From NCBI RefSeq assembly GCF_027744825.2, contig NC_071334.1, forward strand, positions 4,297,437 through 4,361,436: a stretch of 64,000 nt of DNA, given 5' to 3'. The notes below the pieces were generated by a model. It ran no database searches, was not told the DNA's origin, and saw nothing but the letters and a program-made list of their open reading frames with translations. Below, in pieces: positions 47,396 through 59,752 of this stretch. The DNA is from Synchiropus splendidus. Its lineage: Eukaryota; Chordata; Actinopteri; Syngnathiformes; Callionymidae. The position numbers were made by a program, and so were the translations under genes. The number at the start of each line of letters is the position of its first letter. Positions within the stretch are counted from its first letter, which is position 1.

Positions 47396-48479
47396 ACATG
47401 GATCAGTGACGGGAACATGGCTCAAGAGTGAGCCTATGTCACAACACGTTAAAATAGTTTGCAATGTGTTTACTGATGCAAACATGAAGTTACATCATTG
47501 AACAAACAAACAAATAAACAAATCTGTCAGGAAGCACTAAATGCACAGTGAATATCATTCTAGGTCACTACCATGGATTCAGTCCATTTCGTACCAGATG
47601 CCCACCACGGTGCCCTTGTAAGTGAGGAGTCTTCCTAAGTGGGTTTGCTCCAGAGAGCCTGTGGTAAATTACCCAAAGGAAAAGGTAAAAAAAAAAACAA
47701 CAGCAATAAAAGCAAGGCTGTAGATGGCTCTGTGAACGCCTCGCCTGATACTGTACATAAATCATCCTAATGCCTGATTTAAAAACGCTGCATGCATAAA
47801 TAGGGGCTACACAACATACACACACAAATACAAACATGTATGATACACAAGTCCCTGCATTTAAATGCATTCTCTTAGCGTGTACTTTCTTGAAAGGGAA
47901 TACATTTCATTCCCTGATGTCTATATAATTCCCCCACACGAGAAGCAATTCAGTACCTGCCCAGCTTTTGGGGGTTCTGATATTAATCTCTATATTATTG
48001 GAACCGCACAACAACACACACAAGCAAACATACGGCACATGCATGCTTGGATTTATATCTTTGGGAGGACAAGTATTGGCATCACAGTGCAATACAGATA
48101 ATAATAATGTCGATGGGAAAGATAAAATGTTAAAGATCTGTTTATTATTAAACACCATATTAAACTGCAGAGAATACTCAGAATAAATACCTTCTCAAGA
48201 AACATGATGTGCGTGGGAAAAAACGCTTCTCTGTATCGCAAACTTCCCTCTGACTCAAAGGAAAGCTTTCAGAGAATAATAAAATAAAATAAATAGCAGA
48301 ATGATGAGTGTCACTTGACATGGCAGGATGAGATGACGGAACAAATGGGAGGAAATAAACAGAAATCCTTTTGAAGTGATACAGTGCTTCAAAACACAAG
48401 TGGGATACCAGTTCAGGTAGAAGACAGAAGATACTCTGCCGAGTATTATATATTTAGTGGGGTCGTCTATTCTATTCTA
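47396..48479. other. Unique DNA, no gene seen
   Basis: 47540-47800 (CTAGGTCACTACCATGGATT, TAAATCATCCTAATGCCTG) is non-repetitive and may be regulatory. Remaining part AT-rich. Confidence 0.3.
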
Positions 48480-48712
48480 TTCTACATTTATTCTTTGTCA
48501 TGATATCCTTTACATATTGTGAGTATTTATTTATTTGTCTTGTGTTGTTTTATAGCTTGGGACTTAGCTTTGTGTAGTTTTGTATACTGATGCTTTGTGG
48601 TCGTCTTTGTTGCCTATCTTCAATGTCTTTGGTATTTTGCGAGTCTCTTTTGTCATTGGCTGCTGTGAGAAGTTGACTTTTGCGACTGTGGGACAAATAA
48701 GACATCACTTTT
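48480..48712 (+). mobile_element. LINE 3' untranslated end, copy 1
   Basis: TTGTCTTGTGTTGTTTT, TGTCTTTGGTATTTT, GTCATTGGCTGC and GTGGGACAAATAAGACATC are shared in order with 52985-53232. The ending GGGACAAATAA(A) is that of fish LINE 3' ends. No coding part. Confidence 0.6.
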
Positions 48713-48775
48713 TTTTTTAAATGACTGTATTAATTTTATTTTTTACTGGTAATATTGAACATATACATGAATAAT

Positions 48776-49075
48776 GGGCCACAGGGAGGCCGAGTGGTTA
48801 GCGGAAGGTTGCGGGTTCGATGCCCAGGTTGGACTACCTGTCTGCATAGAGTTTGCACGTTCCCCCTGGGCGTGTCTGGGCTATCTCCGGTATCTCCAGT
48901 TTCCTCCCTCAGTCCAAAGACTCACTGGCACCTCTAGCTGTGCATGTGTGTGCGATGGACTGGCGACCTGTCCAGGGTGTATTCCCGCCTCTCGCCCATT
49001 TGACCACTGGGATAGGCTCCGGCATTACCCTTAACCCTGGACAGGACTATACGGTGGTTAGTTTTATGTACGTAC
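48776..49075 (+). mobile_element. tRNA-headed SINE
   Basis: The head AGGCCGAGTGGTTAGCGG resembles the 5' half of a Leu/Ser-type tRNA with A-box. B-box GGTTCGATGCC at 48814-48824 fits the polymerase III consensus. The body has GGAGTTTGCACGTTCCCCC (one end), TTTCCTCCCTCAGTCCAAAG, TGGACTGGCGACCTGTCCAG and GGATAGGCTCCGGC, a body common in fish genomes. It is not a tRNA gene: no 3' acceptor half follows the B-box. Confidence 0.7.
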
Positions 49076-50261
49076 ATGAATAATTCCACTCCAGTCGAGA
49101 GACCCGATTTACAAACCAAGAAAAAAAAACAGTGGGCAGTCGTCTCTTTACCTGACTCACTAGACCCTCTCACGGAGAGCAGCAGTCGGTGGGTAGAGAC
49201 GGGGCAGGGAGGGGGCCTGGTAACTGATATACATGCCTTGCCCTTAAGGAGATGACGGCCCCTGTCACAAGGCAGAGGGCCCCGCGACACACGGGGATAT
49301 AAATCTACACAGGAGATAAAGAAAGTACATGATGAATTAAGCCGCCGCGTATAAATTCTTAAGAGCCTCCATTTTAATGCTGGTCATTATTCAACAAATT
49401 TTTCTAAGAAATGCCACATGGGCAGGAACAAGTAATTAGGGGGAGAAAAGTGAAACTGTCATCCGTAATGGTTTACTCTGCCGCCTCACCTTATCAGCGG
49501 AAGGAGAGTTAGAGCCGCGGAAGAGAAGAGGCGGGGGGAGCTGCATGGGGCCGCACTGTAGCCGCCAAACTGCCATTAGGCCAATTCACAAGACTAAGTG
49601 TTTAGAAGCCGCAAATCTAGCCGCGCTTCCACTGCTGCATTGTTAAAGGGGATGCTGTTTTCCTGAGTCTCAGCTCCATCCATCTCCTTCCTTGCGCGGT
49701 TTTTTCCATGCAGAAAATCGGCCAAGGCCTCGATGAATCCACGGTCATCGGGGATATTGTTAGTGTTGGCCAAAGCACTGTTAAAATGAAGGGGAGTTTA
49801 TGGACGGCGCTACTTTGTAACAATTCATCAGGAAACGTTGATGAATAAAGTTGGCCAGCAACCGAGGGAGGCTTCAGCCTCTTGTCAAGCTGATCATTTT
49901 ATTCATTATTTTTGATTAATGTACCCAGATACCCGGTCTCTAACGGGGGTGGGGGGGCTCTATGCAAAATCATAAACAGTGAATGAGGGTGTGTGTGGGT
50001 GTAACCTTGGCTGGGGCACACTCAGGCACAGGCAGGTGGGACGAGGCGCGTCGTGAGGAGAGCATTCTGGGCATTCAGCAAAATGAAGTCGCGATGAAGG
50101 AAACAAAACGGGGTGGAAGTTTGTTTTTTTTTTTTTTTCACCTCTCAGGACCTGTCCGTCTTGAGTTGACGCCGGTGATTAATTAGTTTATTTAGATACT
50201 CAATTAGCTCAGCCATGCATAGAGGGAGAGGGACGAGGGAGCCACCAAGGGTCAGTTCGGA
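49076..50261. other. Unique DNA with candidate regulatory segment
   Basis: 49320-49560 is non-repetitive with repeated ATTA cores (GATGAATTAAGCC, AAGTAATTAGG, TCCGTAATGG) and a GATA site (CCTTATCAGCGG). It is a good candidate for a conserved enhancer. No gene. T-run at 50125-50139. Confidence 0.35.
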
Positions 50262-50292
50262 AGGAAGGGAGGGGAGGGGAGGGGAGGGGGGG
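50262..50292 (+). other. G-quadruplex-type G tract
   Basis: Five or more runs of three to eight G separated by single A (GGGAGGGGAGGGGAGGGG and onward), satisfying the usual four-run G-quadruplex pattern. Confidence 0.7.
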
Positions 50293-50580
50293 CCACAAAA
50301 GAGAGGGAGGCTGAGGCGGGAAAGAGATTTAAGAACAGAACAAGGAGACACTTGACTTAAAAAGAGAAGTTGGATGTTGTTTCCAATACTTGATGTAGAT
50401 AAGATACAAAAATTTAAAAATCATATTTTTTTTTATTCTGGTGTAGCTCATTTCATATATATATTGCTCTCTGTCTCTCTCTCTCTCTCGCTATATATAT
50501 ATTATTGAAAAGATAAAACATATATGTTTTTCATATGTTTTATATAACACATATATGAAACACTTGACATAATTTAAATA

Positions 50581-50581
<1 letters not shown>

Positions 50582-50632
<51 letters not shown>
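50582..50632. repeat. (TA)n microsatellite
   Basis: About 25 TA units at the outer edge of hairpin element copy A. Confidence 0.95.
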
Positions 50633-50639
<7 letters not shown>

Positions 50640-50640
<1 letters not shown>

Positions 50641-51223
50641 TTTTGTTTTTTTTTTATTTAATTTTTTTTTATGAGTTAATCGCGATTAATTTAATGATCG
50701 TAATTAATCGTATTTATCAAAATATTTCAATATGTATTAATCGTTTTAATTGAATTGAGTTGAATGGAACAGTTTTCTCCCCAGCCAACAGGGAACCTTT
50801 GTCAGTGCAGGAGTTCCTGCTCCACTGATCCCACTGATGCAGCAGACACGTGGCAGCTAGGATGAGAACAACAACAACAAACATGGAGGAATCCTCCCTG
50901 AACCAAAGCAAACAAAAGCAGCTGTTTGCTTTGGTTCAGGGAGGTTTTTCACTACACAATGACCAGGGTTTCCACCACTCTGACTGGACTTGACTTTCTT
51001 ATTCAAATATTTTCAAGACATGAAAAGAGCTTTAGTTTAAATAAGGTGATATAAAAACTTGAATATAGCCACCATGGTGATTTATTGTCAAACTGATGCA
51101 TAATAAACAATATTTTGTGGGTTAAATGTATGTATGGCCCCATTTGATTCAGGAATATACCATTATATACTGAATATGTATAATATATTCAAATCGATAA
51201 ATGTGGCGTTAAATATTCTTATA

Positions 51224-51225
<2 letters not shown>
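50640..51225 (+). mobile_element. Hairpin-bearing repeat, inverted copy A
   Basis: Inverted relative of 59116-59645. Begins with GAGTTAATCGCGATTAAT-type sequence and continues with GGGAACCTTTGTCAGTGCAG. A perfect 22-bp hairpin follows (arms 50893-50914 and 50923-50944, loop of 8), then CCACCATGGTGATTTATTGT. (TA)n tracts lie on both sides. Not coding; class unknown. Confidence 0.75.
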
Positions 51226-51287
<62 letters not shown>

Positions 51288-51290
51288 GAC
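51226..51290. repeat. (TA)n microsatellite
   Basis: About 30 TA units, one interruption (TATGTATA), on the inner edge of the hairpin element. Confidence 0.95.
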
Positions 51291-52645
51291 GACTTATTAT
51301 CTGAAAAATCATTCTCCAAACTCCAACACTGGGCCGCACGCCCAGACCACTGTGTTCACTCAGCAGAGATGTTGAACCCAAAAACTTTCTTTTTCATGTT
51401 GTCACATTGTATTTAGCCAAACAACAGGGAAAACGCAAGTGTTCTCTCAGACTGTCGCTTCTCCTTTGTTCTCGGCGCCGCTCCCCTTCCATCCACGTTC
51501 ACCGCGTCAGGACAAATGGCTGCACTGGGACCCGTGTGTGTATTGCAGGGTGAGTGTGTGTTGAGGGTGCCTCATTGTGTTGTGTGTGATAAACTGCTGT
51601 GACAGCAGAAATGTTTGTGTGACAAGCACTCCGGGGTTGGAGTCCATTAGCAGCCTCTTTTGAGTCTCTGTGGCAGGTTATCACTCTTAGATATGCGCGA
51701 GCTGGAATAAATGCACATACGTTAAAACACACGCTCGCACACAACACACCGACAGCCGTCTTGCCACCGCTACGATCCTTGCTTGCAACACGTGTCTTCG
51801 CATCAGGAATTATTGTCCTGTCTGGCTGCGAAATAAAAAGCTGCCGATTTGACTAAAGGCTTTTAATGTACTAAATAAAAAAAAAAAAAAGTAAATAACA
51901 CAATTTCTCAAAAGCAAGGATTTGTTTGTTAAAAAATAGCATGTGTCCCAGTTGGTGTGATACCGCAAGGAATATTCAATGCTGTTTATGTACACTGGAA
52001 AAAAAAAAATTAAAATGTATTTCCTGCAAATAATTGATTCATCATACATTTATTGATCTCTATGTGCAATTGAAAAGTATATATTTAATTCAATTTTATC
52101 TCATCCGTCGGCACAATTTTGGTTTGACATCGACATTTATGATGTGCAAACATTTATTAGAGAGAGATTAAAAAAGGAAAAGATCAGCGGTTGGTCATTT
52201 TCTTTAACCAGACACATTCCAGTCCAATACATAAAAAGGCTGTGTGGAAAGTACCAACAATGAGTCAGTGAACATGAGGTTACTTGAACGTAACCATCAT
52301 TCTCAGAAGAGTGCAAAAGCCTTCTAAGACTTTGTCGCACAGCTGCCAATCTCCATGCGGAACATTAGAGGACGAGACATTGGTGCCAATACTGCCCCCT
52401 GGCTGGGGGGGAAACTATTGGAAACATCCAATAGTGAAGCCTCTACAGGGCAGAGCACACTGAAGGAGATTCATGCTTTAAGTTTGTGGTAACGTCCAGT
52501 TCTTCTTTTGACAGGTTCGGCAGTTTGAGAGCTATATCTCATGACATTTGGAAGATTGTCTCGAGTTTCACTGTACCATCCTGGAACTTAACTCTGAGCT
52601 TTTTGTGGAAGACAACGAGTGCATCTGCCTTTTGTTCCAGAAGCT
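51291..52645. other. Unique DNA, no convincing gene
   Basis: 51420-51560 is GC-richer and has a short ATG frame followed by a splice-donor-like GGTGAGTG (discussed among rejected items). A-runs at 51879-51893 and 52000. 52040-52350 AT-rich. Confidence 0.35.
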
Positions 52646-52852
52646 TGATGAGGCTTCACGAAACAGTGTCCTGGTTATCAGAGGCCACCAGATGGCGCTG
52701 TCTGCTGTAAAATGTTTGTACTTGAACAACTCACTCTATGAAACCCCTCATCATTTCTAAACCAAGAGCGCCATCTAGTGGCCTCTGAAAATGAGGACAC
52801 TGTTTTACCAAGCCTGCAACACTGTTTCATGAAGCCTCATCTGTCCATGACT
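52646..52852 (+). mobile_element. CTCF-motif hAT-like MITE, both sites intact
   Basis: TTGATGAGGCTTCACGAAAC to GAAGCCTCATCTGTCCATGACT. Outer tips are eroded, so no target duplication is seen. Both CTCF-like sites are exact core matches. Confidence 0.85.
52685..52781. promoter_or_regulatory. Facing pair of CTCF-like core motifs
   Basis: CCACCAGATGGCGC at 52685-52698 (plus) and GCGCCATCTAGTGG at 52768-52781 (minus-strand motif), 83 bp start to start as in the copy at 15389. Binding is inferred from motif only. Confidence 0.55.
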
Positions 52853-52984
52853 TGCTGTCAAGTTGTACAACAGTAAAACCTGATGGGACTGTTTGAAGAC
52901 CATTGTGGATTTTTGATCATTTGTTTATTCATTATCTATCCATTCATGCAAATTTGTTGAATTCAATTTGATCTACTTACTTAT

Positions 52985-53232
52985 TTCTACTTATATTTTA
53001 TTTATTTCTTCTTTGTCATCATATTGTTTACAGATTTTGAGTATTTATTCCTTTGTCTTGTGTTGTTTTTTTGGCCTGTGACTTCACAGTTTTTTAGCTT
53101 TGTGTAGTATTTTATGCTGATTCTTCTTTGACATGTTTTGTGTATCTTTAATGTCTTTGGTATTTTTGGCGTCTTTGTTGTCATTGGCTGCCGTGACACG
53201 TCCCACTGTGGGACAAATAAAGGACATCTCAT
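52985..53232 (+). mobile_element. LINE 3' untranslated end, copy 2
   Basis: Same ordered blocks as 48480-48712, ending CCCACTGTGGGACAAATAAA + GGACATCTC. Direct orientation, 4.5 kb apart. No coding part. Confidence 0.6.
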
Positions 53233-55012
53233 TTTAAACAACAGATTGTATTCAAGAGTGAATATTCAGAAATGTAGTATTTGTTGATGTTTATTGAACA
53301 ACATTGCTGTTGCCTTGAATGTGGCCGACTCTCTCTCCTTCCTTGAGTCCGAATTCCCCTCTGAGCACTTCCGACTGATATCGTCAGTCCGCTGTTTAGT
53401 CCTGGCTCGCTTTCCAAATGGGCCTAACCTTGAGGGACTTGTTTCACCCCCCTCCTCCTCCTCCTCAGCCCCACTATCGCCACCACCCCCGACCTCAATT
53501 GTGTGAACAAACACACAGATACACACATCCCCAAAACCAAGTGGATTGAATAATTGATGTCGATCTTTCTGATGCACTTGTTAAGCCGCACGTCAGACAG
53601 AGCCTGTCAGGCCGCGTGTGTTTGTGCGTCTGCTGCTCTTTGTGCGTGTCACCGTCCACCAAAGACATCTCACCCCCTGCAACTTAAAACAAAACGTGTC
53701 CAGTACTCTCCAACGTGCATCGTGAACTCCATGTTTTTTTTTGTTTTTTTTTTACTCTTTATTTGTGTCTTCTATCTTAATACTTGGTCGGACCCAGAAG
53801 TGACACACACACAAAGCAGTTGTGATGTGAGACAGTGGACCAGACAAGCTTTTAGACCTCAAACGTTGACAGTTGAGGGAACAGAGTGTGGAAGGCTGTG
53901 AGGGGCGCATGCAACTTTAAACAGACAATAAGAAGAGGGAGAATAGTTTGTTTTTTAAAAAAACTAAGAGATGTTGACATATGAAACAAGGAAAAGAAGC
54001 AGTGAATAGCGACTGAATTCACACTGTGAGTTTAAAGGCGAATGTCTGGACATGTTTGTGTCTTATTTTTGATGGAAAATATTGTCGAAGAAGGACAGAA
54101 ACCATCTAACAGCCGCGTAATCTCCACTGATAACCTTGCATCACGTTACTCATCCAACTGCTCTTTGTGCTGCACTGAACACTAATTCTCTGGGTCACAA
54201 GTGAAGTACACAATTTACAATATGCTGAAAATGAATGGAGGCAGGGACTATATGACTCAGACTTTATGCATTTTGCCCGAGTCGATAGTTTCCTGATACT
54301 TGGTGCTGGCTCAATTTATATCATGATTCTGGTTTGTACTGCGATTCCTTGTCCGATACGACTTATATCACACATTTATTTATTTGAAAATGACTGAAAT
54401 GAAATTTCCAAAGACATTCGGTTGTATTTGTGTATTGCTCTTTATAAATACACAAAGCAGTTGCTATTACAAGGAGCCAGAACAGGTTTTGACAGTAATA
54501 TTTTGAGAGAGAATGAGGGGGACGCCGTGGCAGCTGGATTAAATCACCAAAATCCAACCACTTTCCCTGCAGTTTCACAGCCCAGGACGACCATCCATGG
54601 CATAGATGGTGTTATTCCAGAGCTATACTGAGCAGCGGTTAGCAGAGAGCGCTAACATGTTGAGCTCGACTTCCTGACAGTTTACCAGGAAACAGATATG
54701 ACGTTGCATCTTGCTGTCGTTATAATGTGGAGGAAAAAAATGATTCTGGACAGAAACATTTAATATTGTCACAAAAAAATATTTTTTTGCTGAATGGTTT
54801 GATGTTCCCGCAGAAAACAAAATGGTACCCAGAATTCTCAATGGTCATTATAGTACCCTAGCTATTTTTTATTTAGTTTGCTCTATTTCTTTATCCAATT
54901 TTTGTCGACAGTAATGACAAAGTTTGGGACACTATTCAACATGGAGAACTGGAGGACTGGGATGAGTGTAGATGCCTAAGAGAAATGTGTTTTTTTGCAC
55001 CAGATCCAAGTA
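53233..55012. other. Unique DNA, no gene seen
   Basis: CTC-rich stretch at 53447-53475, T-run at 53733-53752. Nothing recognised in 53900-55010. Confidence 0.35.
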
Positions 55013-55017
55013 CCTCC

Positions 55018-55747
55018 TGTCATGATGGCCGGTAGATGGAGCCAAGTGCAGTCCAAGTTGGTCGACAGAAGACTCAGGAGACAAGATTAAATTATACGAT
55101 TTAATCGAAGATGTTACAAATAATATAGGCAGACAAATAACTAGAAAACTAAGGGCATCGGGAACTAAAAAGTGGACTGGGATCAACAGACAGGGAATGG
55201 GGAGAATCTAGAAAACAAGAGAGGCGGATTAGAATCAATGACCCACTAAAATGGGGAGAACAGAAAACACACAGCCGGAGTTAAGCTCAACAAGTCACAA
55301 ACTGAAGGCACTCGGTGGTGGTGACGACATGCAGGGTTAAACTTCACTGAATAATTGAAGTGAAGAGTGAGACGAGGACAACTGCTCACACATGGACTGA
55401 ATCGATAGGAGAAGAGCGAGAGTGGAATGAGGAAGGAAAGTTACTGCTGAATGGGAATTCAAGCGTGCAAAGAATTTATAAAAGGTCAGGGATAAGAACA
55501 AGAACACGAAAGTCTTGGGAGAGTTACCTGAGTGGAGACAAAACGCTACCGTCTGGCACACACTGCTGGCGTCGGGAGGAATATATCCATGGAAGGAAGA
55601 TTAGTAGATGAGCGTCACCTGCGTTTGCCTGTGAAGGTGGAGGGAAGACAGGAAACGAAAACGAGAGAGAATCACAAAATAAAAGCACGAGGAAGGGAGG
55701 CGGAGGAAATACAGTAATATAAAACAGTAAAAAGTGCAGACATGACA
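55018..55747 (-). mobile_element. Solo LTR, group I
   Basis: Ends TGTCATGATGG and CAGACATGACA; flanks CCTCC (55013-55017) and CCGCC (55748-55752) agree in 4 of 5 bases. Shares AGAAGACTCAGGAG with 15651-16267 and GGCACTCGGTGGTGG with 3234-3848. Minus orientation (5' end TGTCATGTCTGC at 55747). No internal region. Confidence 0.75.
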
Positions 55748-55752
55748 CCGCC

Positions 55753-58700
55753 GCTGCAATGTTGGCTTAGTTAGATGACTTGGTAATGTAGATACGACCA
55801 CGCCATCAGCTGACTTCAATGAATCAAGAAACACAACCAGCAACGGCAGCAATAACAAACATTCATCAAAAGCACAAGGAGGATGAGGCTATTCATTCTG
55901 CAGGCAGGGAAGAGAAATATCATCAATATTTGACATTGTTTTATGGAGAAGCCACTTGATTCCGTCCCCGGTCCTGTTCGGGTGACCGGCGGCGATCAAT
56001 TACTGTTGACAAGATTTGTGTACATGGAAGGCCTTGGCACTTTGTTCTGCTCTGCCTCTGTGAAGTTGCCTCCTCGGAGATCACATCGCGATCCTCGGCG
56101 AGTGCTCCATCTTCCCTCCGACTGCTTGGCAGCGTCACCCCCAGCCTGCCAGCATAAAGAGAATACTGGACTCATTATGTGTCGTGGCAGCATGATTAGT
56201 CGCGGGCCTGCTGTGATCCACTTTTAAGATTGATATGAAAGTCTCCTCCAAACTACTTCCAAATCCTTTGTAAATTTGCTGCAATGCTTACATGTAACCC
56301 CAAACTCCCCTGTGTGAGAGACACCATCTCAGCCCTTTTGCCATCGCTGGAGCTCATATTTCAGCTCATGTTTTCACTCACAACTGGGAAGAATTTCACC
56401 CAAAGTAATGACGCAGTAGTAACGCTTGTGCAGAACTAGTATGCGGCATGGGAAAACAACTTTTAGAGTTTGTTGAGAAAACAAACAAATCTTCATTTCC
56501 ATTGAGCGAAAATCGTGAATCACAATAAAATGGATTTCTACTATTGTGCCAACCTGTTCTCCTGTTATCGACTCAACAACTCATGGCACACAGTGGTCTG
56601 CTACCACCAAGTCAAGAGAGTCAACATCTGAGCTGTTATTTTCTTTTAATACAACACCTATCGTCATCACTTTTTCAGTTGACAGCTGAACAGTTTGATC
56701 CAATGTGGAACTCCTTTTGTCTGTTAAGAGTGAATTTGTCCTCATAGTCCGATAACTGTAAAAGTTAAACATGTTCAGTATTTACAACCAAAAATCTTTA
56801 CGTTAGGGGCCAAATGTTTCCGACCTGAACTCTGACTTGGAACGGAATGGAGATACCAAGATTAAATATGAAATGTATCAAAAATATCAATCGATATATC
56901 AAATATCAAGAAGCAAGATCCAGCAGAATAACACGGAAGAGAGGGAGGATGTTTCGAGATTTATTGTATTTTGATGGTCTTTTGAGATTCCTCTACAAGA
57001 AAAAATGAATCACCCGTAACACTTGGTTGGGAGTTGTGTTTTTGCTTGTTGTGATGGTTCCACTTGGTTTTATCACGTGTGATCTTGTGAGATGTCTGGC
57101 TAGGAGGACGTGATTCTTGCTTGGTGGTGAGGCAGAATCTTCCATGTGTGTAAAGGCTTCCTCCTGGCCAATCACGGCACAGTGGGCGTGGTCGATAAGA
57201 TGTCACAATTGAGGCCAACCGGCGGCTCCTGAGCCACATGCGGCTCCTTCTCCAGTTGCTTGTGGTTCTTCACCAAACGAGCCGCTGAACTGGCTGCGAT
57301 TTTGGTCAGTAGCTGTTGAGATGATGGTTTATACAGAAAATAAGAGGAAAAAGTAAGAGCTATTCTGGCAAAATGTCAAAATATTGTTCAAAGCAATAAA
57401 CCTTGCAGCACATGCTCCAAGGTGGGGCTTGGAGTCGCAGTCCTAAAACTTAGAGCGTCACCAGATCCACGATCAAAACGACTGACATGACTTAGTTTCA
57501 CGTTTGACTTTGTCCTTCCCTAAACTAAAAGTCTGACATGTGTTTCACCAGTGATTCATTGTTGATGGTGGTGAAGTCCATGTAATTCAGTGGAGTGAAG
57601 ATGAGACTCTCCACTCTGCAGCATCACTCAGACACACAGACCACGTTATCGGTGGCATGAGACGCGTAAAAAAAAAAAAAAGGCACACACATTTCTATCT
57701 ACACCGCTTTTGAGGAGGATCCTGGTAAAATGTATGAATTTTAAAAATACATGCACAAGAGACCTACGTCGGACCAGATATTAGACAGATTATAAACAAT
57801 GGGTTAAGTCGTCAACAACTGGAACATCAAGGCAGAAACAGTTCATGTGTTGAACTGTGTGTGAGCTGAAGGATCTCCTGACCTCTTTTAGCGATTTTCT
57901 GGGACATGGTTTTGAAATAGATATTTTTACTGCTCTACTATCAAGGACGTACCCACTGTGAGTGTTAATGGGACATCTTTGACCTGCATTAGCTTATGAA
58001 GCCCCTGTTTTTTCTCACCTGACGCCGTCCGCACATGAGAGCTTAAGTGCAAATTCCAACTGAGCTCGAAGCGAAGATATGCATGACCACTGGTGCTCTT
58101 AAAACAATGCTCTGAATGTGTCCAAACTCTTTTGTAAACACTTGGGATTTGTTTAGTCGATTGACACAAAGGTTTTGCAGAACATTTTTTTTTTCAGTGA
58201 AAATCTTGAATGGCGGTTTATAACACAAACAAAAAATAAGAAACAAGTTCTCCGACTGAAAAAGTTCATTTCCAGATGTCGGCGCGACCAGTTTGCACCA
58301 AGCCTCAATAGACAAAGTCAAGATTTGTGGACGCCGCCTCACTTAAAGGCTGCACATTCATTTTTAGAAGCCTTGACTGGAGGACATGTGTAGAGAATGT
58401 GTTTGCATTTCCACATAACTCATCCATAATGGCTGCATGAATGGCCGGTCACTTTAGTCGGTTGAGGCAACAGCGTGGTAATGCGGCGCGGGCGACACCG
58501 GCCCCCTTTCTGAGTGCGACGGCACTAGCGGGTGATTTGTAGCCCAGGGAGACTAATGAAGTGGTCGCTCTGCCACCCTGCTTCTTTTGCAAGATCAATT
58601 CAGCGTCACGGCGTGTACGGCGGCCGCGCTTTATGAATGATGGAAGCCTCCTTAGGCCATCCATATACCTGAATCCCTGGCATCACCGCGCACCCCGCTT

Positions 58701-59020
58701 CCCCACCTCCTCTCCAGGAGGCAGATGTTCAACAATCTGTCTTCCTTGGACCAAAATACATTCAAGTCAGCCTCATCTGCGTCGACAAATAAACACAGTA
58801 GGTCCATTTCTTCGTCAAGCGTTATCCCCTCCTACGGAAGTGGATTATATGGTCAGTTGACTTGTCCTCTGTATTTTGCACATATCGACATATCGAGGCG
58901 TCTTCATATATTAAGTTTACTATGATTGCTGCGAGTCTTTTCCCATGGTTGATGTAAAGTTTCATGCTGTGGCTTGAAAGGACTCTGTTCCACCAGAATG
59001 ACAGTCCCATTGGAAGTGAT
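55753..59020. other. Long unique stretch, no gene seen
   Basis: 55900-56230 and 58400-58720 (CATGAATGGCCGGTCACTTT, GGTAATGCGGCGCGGGCG) are non-repetitive, GC-balanced candidate regulatory segments. 57225-57300 (GAGCCACATGCGGCTCC) may be a hAT scrap. A-run at 57668-57681. No coding exon recognised. Confidence 0.3.
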
Positions 59021-59049
59021 GTGATGGTGAGGCTTCGTGAAACAGTGTG
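59021..59049 (+). mobile_element. CTCF-motif MITE left-tip fragment
   Basis: GTGATGGTGAGGCTTCGTGA + AACAGTGTG matches the MITE's outer left end and is cut by the following (TA)n tract. No CTCF-like site remains. Confidence 0.6.

Positions 59050-59052
<3 letters not shown>

Positions 59053-59115
<63 letters not shown>
59053..59115. repeat. (TA)n microsatellite
   Basis: About 31 TA units between a MITE tip and hairpin element copy B. Confidence 0.95.
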
Positions 59116-59118
<3 letters not shown>

Positions 59119-59645
59119 GTTTAATCATATAAAAATATTTGCCAGATATATTTAAACAACAAAATATTGTTTATTTTGCATCAGTTTGACAACAGCACAA
59201 TAAATCACCATGGTGGCTATATTCAAGTTTTTATATCACCTTATATCAACTGAAGCTCTTTTAATGTCTGGAAAATATTTGTATAAGAATTTCAATGTTA
59301 TAAGAATGTCAAGTCCATTCAGAGTCGTGGAAACCCTGGTCATTGTGTAGTGAAAAACCTCCCTGAACCAAAGCAAACAGATGCTTTTGTTTGCTTTGGT
59401 TCAGGGAGGATTCCTCCATGTTTGTTGTTGTTGTTCTCATCCTAGCTGCCACGTGTCTTGTGCATCAGTGGGATCAGTGGAGCAGGAACTCCTGCACTGA
59501 CAAAGGTTCCCTGTCGTCTGGACAGCAAACTGTTCCATTCAATTGAATTAAAATAAAATGATTAAACGTGATTAAAATGTTTAAATAAAATGTTTAAGAA
59601 ACGCGTTTATTATGATAAATTAATTCACTTGTTAAAGTCCCACCG
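59116..59645 (-). mobile_element. Hairpin-bearing repeat, inverted copy B
   Basis: Reverse-complement relative of 50640-51225. The same perfect 22-bp hairpin (arms 59358-59379 and 59388-59409, loop of 8) is kept although flanking DNA has diverged. Its outer end reads, on the minus strand, TAGCGGTGGGACTTTAACAA. TA repeats on both sides. Confidence 0.75.

Positions 59646-59752
<107 letters not shown>

Noticed and set aside
46990..47409. Overlapping 106- and 128-codon frames
   Set aside because: Inside an interspersed repeat; the inverted copy at 43880-44270 has stops and gaps in the same frames.
48776..48850. tRNA gene
   Set aside because: A- and B-box-like sequence is present but there is no matching acceptor stem and a SINE body follows.
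51516..51556. Possible first exon: ATG frame MAALGPVCVLQ ahead of a donor-like GGTGAGTG
   Set aside because: Only about 11 codons before the donor, no acceptor partner or domain recognised, frame continues to just 28 codons; transcript data would be needed.
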